Below are positions 59,591 through 64,000 of a stretch of DNA of 64,000 nt, piece by piece (positions within the stretch are counted from its first letter, which is position 1; each line of letters begins with the position of its first letter). The stretch spans positions 1 to 64,000 of the forward strand of contig NZ_BCSN01000007.1 of the NCBI RefSeq assembly GCF_001570885.1, read 5' to 3'. The position numbers and the translations under genes were made by a program. The stretch comes from Micrococcus lylae NBRC 15355. GTDB lineage: Bacteria > Actinomycetota > Actinomycetes > Actinomycetales > Micrococcaceae. Under the pieces are notes generated by a model that worked only from the letters and a program-made list of their open reading frames with translations, was not told where the DNA came from and ran no database searches.

Positions 59591-60543
59591 TGCCGACGCT
59601 GCGTGCGCTCCCGGCCGGCCGGTCCGTGCGCGTGGCCGTGCCGGCCACCTCCGCGAACCTCGGCCCGGGCTTCGACACCCTCGGCCTCGCCCTGGAGCTG
59701 CGGGACGAGGTGACGTTCACCGTGGTGGACGGCCCCTCGTCCGCCCGCGTCACCGGGGAGGGGGAGGGGGCCCTGCCCGACGACGGCACGCATCTGATCA
59801 TCCGCCTCGCCCTGGAGCATCTGGCCATCAGGGGCGCCACGGCGCCCGGTCTCGCCCTGCAGGCCCGCAACGTGATCCCACACTCGCGCGGCCTGGGGTC
59901 GTCCGCGGCCGCCGTGGTGGCGGCCCTGGCCGGTGCCGAGGCGCTGCTCGAGCCGGGGGACCGGCCGGATCCGGCCGGCCTGCTGGACGCGTGTGCGCAC
60001 CGCGAAGGCCACCCGGACAACGTGGCGCCCGCCCTGCTCGGAGGCGCCACCGCCTCCTGGGTCGACGACGCCGACGGCGGCTTCCGCACCGCCAGGCTGC
60101 GACTGCACCCGGACCTGGTGCCGGTGGTGGCGGTGCCGGACGCCCGACTGGCCACCCACACCGCCCGCGGACTGCTGCCGGAGACCGTGCCGCACGCCGT
60201 GGCCGCCGCCCAGGCCGGCCGCGCCGCGCTGTTGACGCACGCCCTCGCCGAGGACCCGTCCCTGCTGCTGCCGGCCACCAAGGACTGGCTGCACCAGGAC
60301 TTCCGTGCCTCTGCGATGCCGGAGAGCGCCCGGCTGGTCCAGGTGCTGCGCCGCGCCGGCCACGCGGCCGTGGTCTCCGGTGCCGGCCCGACCGTGCTGG
60401 TGCTCGCCGCCGGCGCGACGGCCGCCGAAGAAGCGGCCGGGCTGTTGCAGGCCGAGGCGGAGTCGACCGCGGCGCGCTGGACCGTGACGGTGAGTGCCGT
60501 GGCGTCCGAGGGTGTTAGGGTGGAGACACTCCAACACGGCTGA
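59590..60543 (+). CDS. thrB: homoserine kinase
   Basis: 317 residues, GHMP kinase. AVPATSANLGPGFDTLGLAL at the N terminus, ATP loop NVIPHSRGLGSSAAAVVAALA, HPDNVAPALLGGATASW and the C-terminal AAVVSGAGPTVLVLA. Makes O-phosphohomoserine for ThrC. Starts at the A of the TGATG overlap. Last gene before the rho leader. Confidence 0.95.
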   Translation: MPTLRALPAGRSVRVAVPATSANLGPGFDTLGLALELRDEVTFTVVDGPSSARVTGEGEGALPDDGTHLIIRLALEHLAIRGATAPGLALQARNVIPHSRGLGSSAAAVVAALAGAEALLEPGDRPDPAGLLDACAHREGHPDNVAPALLGGATASWVDDADGGFRTARLRLHPDLVPVVAVPDARLATHTARGLLPETVPHAVAAAQAGRAALLTHALAEDPSLLLPATKDWLHQDFRASAMPESARLVQVLRRAGHAAVVSGAGPTVLVLAAGATAAEEAAGLLQAEAESTAARWTVTVSAVASEGVRVETLQHG

Positions 60544-60792
60544 CGGGAGCCGATCCAGGCGCTTGCTGCGGTGGCGGACCCGTCTTCCACACGTCCCGTT
60601 CTGGGACATCGGCAAGGACCGGTTCGCAGGCATCGCCGCGACGGCGACGACCACCTCCCCACCCGTGGCGGAGAACCCCCTCTTTTTCACCCGGCCCTCA
60701 GGGCTGCCGCAGCGCAGCACGGCCGGAAACCATCGACGAGCCGTGCCCGCAGTGAGCGCGCCACGGCCGAAACCGAGTCAGAAGGACCCTTC

Positions 60793-62802
60793 GTGACCGA
60801 ATCCATGGAACAGACCGCCCCCTCCGCGAACGCCGGCGGCGGACTGGCCTCTCTCAAGCTCGCCCAGCTCCAGGCCCTGGCCTCCCAGCTCGGCATCACC
60901 GGCAGCCGCCGCATGCGCAAGTCGGACCTGGTGGCCGCGATCGCCGACCACCAGCGCGGCGGTGCCGTGGCCGACCGCGAGGCCGCGGAGAAGCGTGCGG
61001 CCGAGAAGAAGGCCGCCGAGCAGAAGAAGGCCGCCGAGAAGACGGAGAAGGACGAGACCGCGCAGGGCGAACAGCGCTCCGAGCGCCCGGCCCGCCGCTC
61101 CCGCCGCGCCGACTCGGACGGCTCCGCGCCGGCCGAGCAGCGCGGGGACCGCAAGGACGAGCAGAGCCGGGACGAGCAGAGCCAGGGCGAGCAGGACAGC
61201 CGCGACCGTGGCCGCCGGAAGCAGGGTCAGGACGAGACCCGTGGCGAGGGCCAGGACAAGGCCTCCGGCGGCGACCGCGAGGACCGCGGCGACCGCTCTG
61301 AGGACGAGAAGAAGTCCGGCAGCCACGAGCGCGAGAACGGCCGCAGGGACAAGGGCGGCCGCAGCAGCGACGAGGACGACCGCGACAACGGCGGCCGCAA
61401 CGACAACGGCGGCCGGAACCGGAAGCGCGGCGACCGCGACGAGGACGACCGCGACAACGGCGGCCGCAACGACAACGGCGGCCGCAATGACAAGGGAGGC
61501 CGGAATCGGAACCGCGGCGACCGCGACGACGACGAGCGCGGTTCGCGTCGCTCCCGCCGCAACCGCAACCGCAACGACCGCAACCGGAACCGCCGCGGCC
61601 GCGGCGGCCCCGAGGTGGACGACACCGAGCTGACCGAGGACGACGTCCTGCAGCCGGTGGCCGGCATCCTCGACGTGCTGGACAACTACGCCTTCGTCCG
61701 CACCTCCGGCTACCTGCCCGGCCAGAACGACGTCTACGTCTCCCTGCAGATGGTCAAGAAGTACGGCCTGCGCAAGGGCGACGCCGTGGTCGGCGCCATC
61801 CGTGCCCCGCGTGAGGGCGAGAAGCGCAACAGCGGTGGCGGCAACCGCCAGAAGTTCAACGCCCTGGTGAAGCTGTCCACCGTGAACGGCGCCCCGGCCG
61901 AGGAGGATCCGACCCGCGTCGAGTTCTCCAAGCTGGTCCCGCTGTACCCGCAGGAGCGCCTGCGCCTGGAGACCGACCACAAGCTGGTCGGCCCGCGCGT
62001 GATCGACCTGGTCAGCCCGATCGGCAAGGGCCAGCGCGGCCTCATCGTCTCCCCGCCGAAGGCCGGCAAGACGATGATCCTGCAGTCGATCGCCAACGCG
62101 ATCACCACGAACAACCCCGAGGTCCACCTCATGATGGTGCTCGTCGACGAGCGCCCGGAGGAGGTCACGGACATGCAGCGTTCGGTGAAGGGCGAGGTCA
62201 TCGCCTCGACCTTCGACCGGCCGGCGGACGACCACACCACCGTGGCCGAGCTGGCGATCGAGCGTGCCAAGCGCCTCGTGGAGCTGGGCCGAGACGTGGT
62301 GGTCCTGCTCGACTCCATGACCCGCCTGGGCCGCGCCTACAACCTGGCCGCCCCGGCCTCGGGCCGCATCCTCTCCGGCGGTGTGGACTCTTCGGCGCTG
62401 TACCCGCCGAAGAAGTTCTTCGGCGCCGCCCGCAACATCGAGAACGGCGGCTCCCTGACCATCCTCGCCACCGCCCTGGTGGAGACCGGCTCCCGCATGG
62501 ACGAGGTCATCTTCGAGGAGTTCAAGGGCACCGGCAACATGGAGCTGCGCCTGTCCCGCCAGCTCGCCGAGCGCCGCATCTTCCCGGCGGTGGACGTCAA
62601 CGCGTCCGGCACCCGCCGCGAGGAGGCCCTTCTCTCCCCCGAGGAGGTCAAGATCATGTGGAAGCTGCGCCGCGTGCTCTCCGGTCTGGAGACCCAGCAG
62701 GCGCTGGAGCTGCTCACCAACAAGATCAAGGACACCGCGTCCAACGCCGAGTTCCTCATGCTGGTCTCCAAGACCACCCTGGGCTCGAAGGGCGACGACT
62801 AG
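60793..62802 (+). CDS. rho: transcription termination factor Rho with large N-terminal insertion
   Basis: 669 residues. Rho N-terminal helical domain (about 15-60, [33 protein letters not shown]), then about 220 residues of Lys/Glu and later Arg/Asp/Asn/Gly-rich low complexity (about 60-280). Next come the RNA-binding cold-shock domain ([20 protein letters not shown]) and the ATPase with [14 protein letters not shown] (Walker A) and [16 protein letters not shown] (Walker B), and the Q-loop GKGQRG. Such a hydrophilic insertion is known from Micrococcus luteus and other high-G+C Rho proteins, where it broadens RNA use. The GTG at 60793 follows AGAAGGA. A 250-base untranslated stretch precedes it, room for autoregulation. 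Confidence 0.96.
   Translation: MTESMEQTAPSANAGGGLASLKLAQLQALASQLGITGSRRMRKSDLVAAIADHQRGGAVADREAAEKRAAEKKAAEQKKAAEKTEKDETAQGEQRSERPARRSRRADSDGSAPAEQRGDRKDEQSRDEQSQGEQDSRDRGRRKQGQDETRGEGQDKASGGDREDRGDRSEDEKKSGSHERENGRRDKGGRSSDEDDRDNGGRNDNGGRNRKRGDRDEDDRDNGGRNDNGGRNDKGGRNRNRGDRDDDERGSRRSRRNRNRNDRNRNRRGRGGPEVDDTELTEDDVLQPVAGILDVLDNYAFVRTSGYLPGQNDVYVSLQMVKKYGLRKGDAVVGAIRAPREGEKRNSGGGNRQKFNALVKLSTVNGAPAEEDPTRVEFSKLVPLYPQERLRLETDHKLVGPRVIDLVSPIGKGQRGLIVSPPKAGKTMILQSIANAITTNNPEVHLMMVLVDERPEEVTDMQRSVKGEVIASTFDRPADDHTTVAELAIERAKRLVELGRDVVVLLDSMTRLGRAYNLAAPASGRILSGGVDSSALYPPKKFFGAARNIENGGSLTILATALVETGSRMDEVIFEEFKGTGNMELRLSRQLAERRIFPAVDVNASGTRREEALLSPEEVKIMWKLRRVLSGLETQQALELLTNKIKDTASNAEFLMLVSKTTLGSKGDD
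61369..61484 (+). repeat. duplicated 47-bp unit inside rho
   Basis: 47 identical bases at 61369-61415 and 61438-61484, offset 69 bases, i.e. 23 codons in frame. They encode [15 protein letters not shown] twice within the low-complexity insertion. The in-frame offset means that recombination or slippage would change the insertion length without breaking Rho. Confidence 0.9.
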
Positions 62803-62813
62803 TCCACACCGCC

Positions 62814-62857
62814 ACGCCGGCCCCGGCGGGAGCACCTGCTTCCGCCGGGGCCGGCGT
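62814..62857 (+). terminator. terminator after rho, 16-bp stem
   Basis: Perfect inverted repeat 62814-62829 (ACGCCGGCCCCGGCGG) / 62842-62857 with a 12-base loop, between rho and prfA. The right arm runs into GTCGTCG, seen also at other terminators here. Confidence 0.8.
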
Positions 62858-62917
62858 CGTCGTGTCCGCCCCTGTCCTGTCCGCCGCTGCCCCGTCCCAC
62901 CCCGAAAGGCCACCGCC

Positions 62918-64000
62918 GTGTTCGACTCCGTCACCGAGCTGCTCGCCGAGCACCGCGAGCTCACCGAGCGCCTGGCCGACCCGGCCGTGCACGCAGATGC
63001 CGCCCTGGCCCGACGCCTGGGGCGGCGGTACGCGGAGCTGGGGGCCGTCGTCGCGGCCCACACCGCGTGGGAGCAGGCGGAGGAGGACCTGGCCGACGCC
63101 GCCGAGCTGGCCGCCGAGCCCGGGGAGGACGGCGAGGCCTTCGCCGCCGAGCTGCCCGGGCTCACCGCACGCCGGGACGAGGCCGCCGAGCGCCTGCGCC
63201 GCGTGCTCATCCCGCGCGACCCGGACGACGCCCGAGACGTGATCATGGAGGTCAAGGCCGGCGAAGGCGGCGAGGAGGCCGCGCTGTTCGCCGGGGACCT
63301 GGTGCGGATGTACCTGCGCTACGCCGAGTCCCGAGGCTGGTCCTGCCAGGTGCTCTCCGCCACGGAATCGGACCTCGGCGGGTACAAGGACGCGCAGATC
63401 GCCGTGCGCGGCACAGGGTCCGGCCCGTCCGAGGGAGTGTTCGCGGCCCTGAAGTTCGAAGGCGGTGTGCACCGGGTGCAGCGCGTGCCCGTCACCGAGT
63501 CCGCCGGGCGCATCCACACCTCGGCCGCCGGCGTGCTGGTGCTGCCGGAGGCGGAGGAGGCCGAGGAGGTCCGGATCGACCCGCACGAGTTGAAGGTGGA
63601 CGTCTTCCGTTCCTCGGGCCCGGGCGGGCAGTCCGTGAACACGACCGACTCGGCCGTGCGCCTGACCCACCTGCCGACGGGCATCGTGGTGTCCATGCAG
63701 AACGAGAAGTCGCAGCTGCAGAACCGCGAGGCCGCCCTGCGCGTGCTGCGCTCCCGCCTGCTGGACCTGCAGCGCCAGGAGCGCGAGGCCGCGGACGCCG
63801 CCGCACGCCACGGCCAGGTCCGCACCCTGGACCGCTCCGAGCGCGTGCGGACCTACAACTTCCCGGAGAACCGGATCGCGGACCACCGCTGCGGCTACAA
63901 GGCCTACAACCTGGACGCCGTGCTGGACGGAGACCTCGGCCCCGTCATCGCCTCCCTGCAGGCCCAGGACGAGCAGCGCCGCCTCGACGCCCTCGGCGGG
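62918..64000 (+). CDS. prfA: peptide chain release factor 1 (3' end cut by window)
   Basis: 361 codons visible, no stop before the window ends. N-terminal coiled region, PCRF domain [71 protein letters not shown], and the catalytic GGQ loop [22 protein letters not shown]. The codon-recognition region differs between RF1 and RF2, and rho-prfA adjacency supports RF1 (UAA/UAG). GTG start at 62918 with AAAGG eight bases upstream. RF1 is usually about 360 residues, so only a few residues are probably missing. Confidence 0.95.
   Translation, partial: MFDSVTELLAEHRELTERLADPAVHADAALARRLGRRYAELGAVVAAHTAWEQAEEDLADAAELAAEPGEDGEAFAAELPGLTARRDEAAERLRRVLIPRDPDDARDVIMEVKAGEGGEEAALFAGDLVRMYLRYAESRGWSCQVLSATESDLGGYKDAQIAVRGTGSGPSEGVFAALKFEGGVHRVQRVPVTESAGRIHTSAAGVLVLPEAEEAEEVRIDPHELKVDVFRSSGPGGQSVNTTDSAVRLTHLPTGIVVSMQNEKSQLQNREAALRVLRSRLLDLQRQEREAADAAARHGQVRTLDRSERVRTYNFPENRIADHRCGYKAYNLDAVLDGDLGPVIASLQAQDEQRRLDALGG

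Overview
The window reads as chromosomal DNA of a high-G+C actinobacterium. Core genes sit near 72% G+C in 60-base lines I counted by hand, and codons end in G or C. Several markers point to Micrococcaceae, most probably Micrococcus: a Rho factor with a very large Arg/Asp/Asn/Gly-rich insertion, as known from Micrococcus luteus Rho; the order argS-lysA-hom-thrC-thrB-rho-prfA; a one-chain KGD-type 2-oxoglutarate enzyme; a SigH/RsrA-type sigma/anti-sigma pair; and a 24-codon gene for the actinobacterial ribosomal protein bL37. There is no rRNA, insertion sequence or CRISPR array. The only tRNA I see is tRNA-Arg(CCG).

Layout. 1-950: a poorly coding, lower-G+C stretch that ends in a short match to a tmRNA 3' end followed by an intrinsic terminator, possibly the edge of an integrated element. 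998-9961: aldo/keto reductase, a membrane protein, a phosphatidylcholine-synthase-like enzyme, butanediol dehydrogenase, a complete tripartite tricarboxylate transporter (tctCBA) and a GltS-like symporter. 9992-14405 (minus): aroA-rsgA-hisN-crcB-crcB, with overlapping or abutting reading frames. 14454-15875: sigH-rsrA and bL37. 16049-20499 (minus): a degenerate SGNH-hydrolase-fold protein and kgd. 20794-24918: guaB1 and two CNNM/CorC-like proteins. 25071-28654: zinc ABC transporter with zur, followed by an intergenic segment full of short tandem repeats. 28823-30370: sulfurtransferase and HIT protein.

30371-34252 (minus) is the accessory highlight: a compact lower-G+C operon with a secreted lactococcin-972-like peptide, a lipoprotein whose signal peptide seems broken by a frameshift, a peptidoglycan-binding membrane-fusion-like protein, a MacB-like ATPase and an FtsX-type permease that has lost its stop codon. 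It looks like a horizontally acquired bacteriocin and ABC-transporter module placed between the HIT gene and hrpA.

34504-46075: hrpA, putP, an aldehyde dehydrogenase, 3-methyladenine glycosylase, a DUF4287-like protein, and YkvI-like and YjiH-like membrane proteins. 46212-53868: the thiamine locus, thiC and thiOSG-moeZ each behind a TPP riboswitch, plus thiD and thiE. 53865-64000: argS, lysA, hom, thrC, thrB, rho and the 5' part of prfA, linking thiamine synthesis, aspartate-family amino acids and translation/transcription termination in one collinear run. Perfect GC-rich hairpins mark most convergent gene ends.
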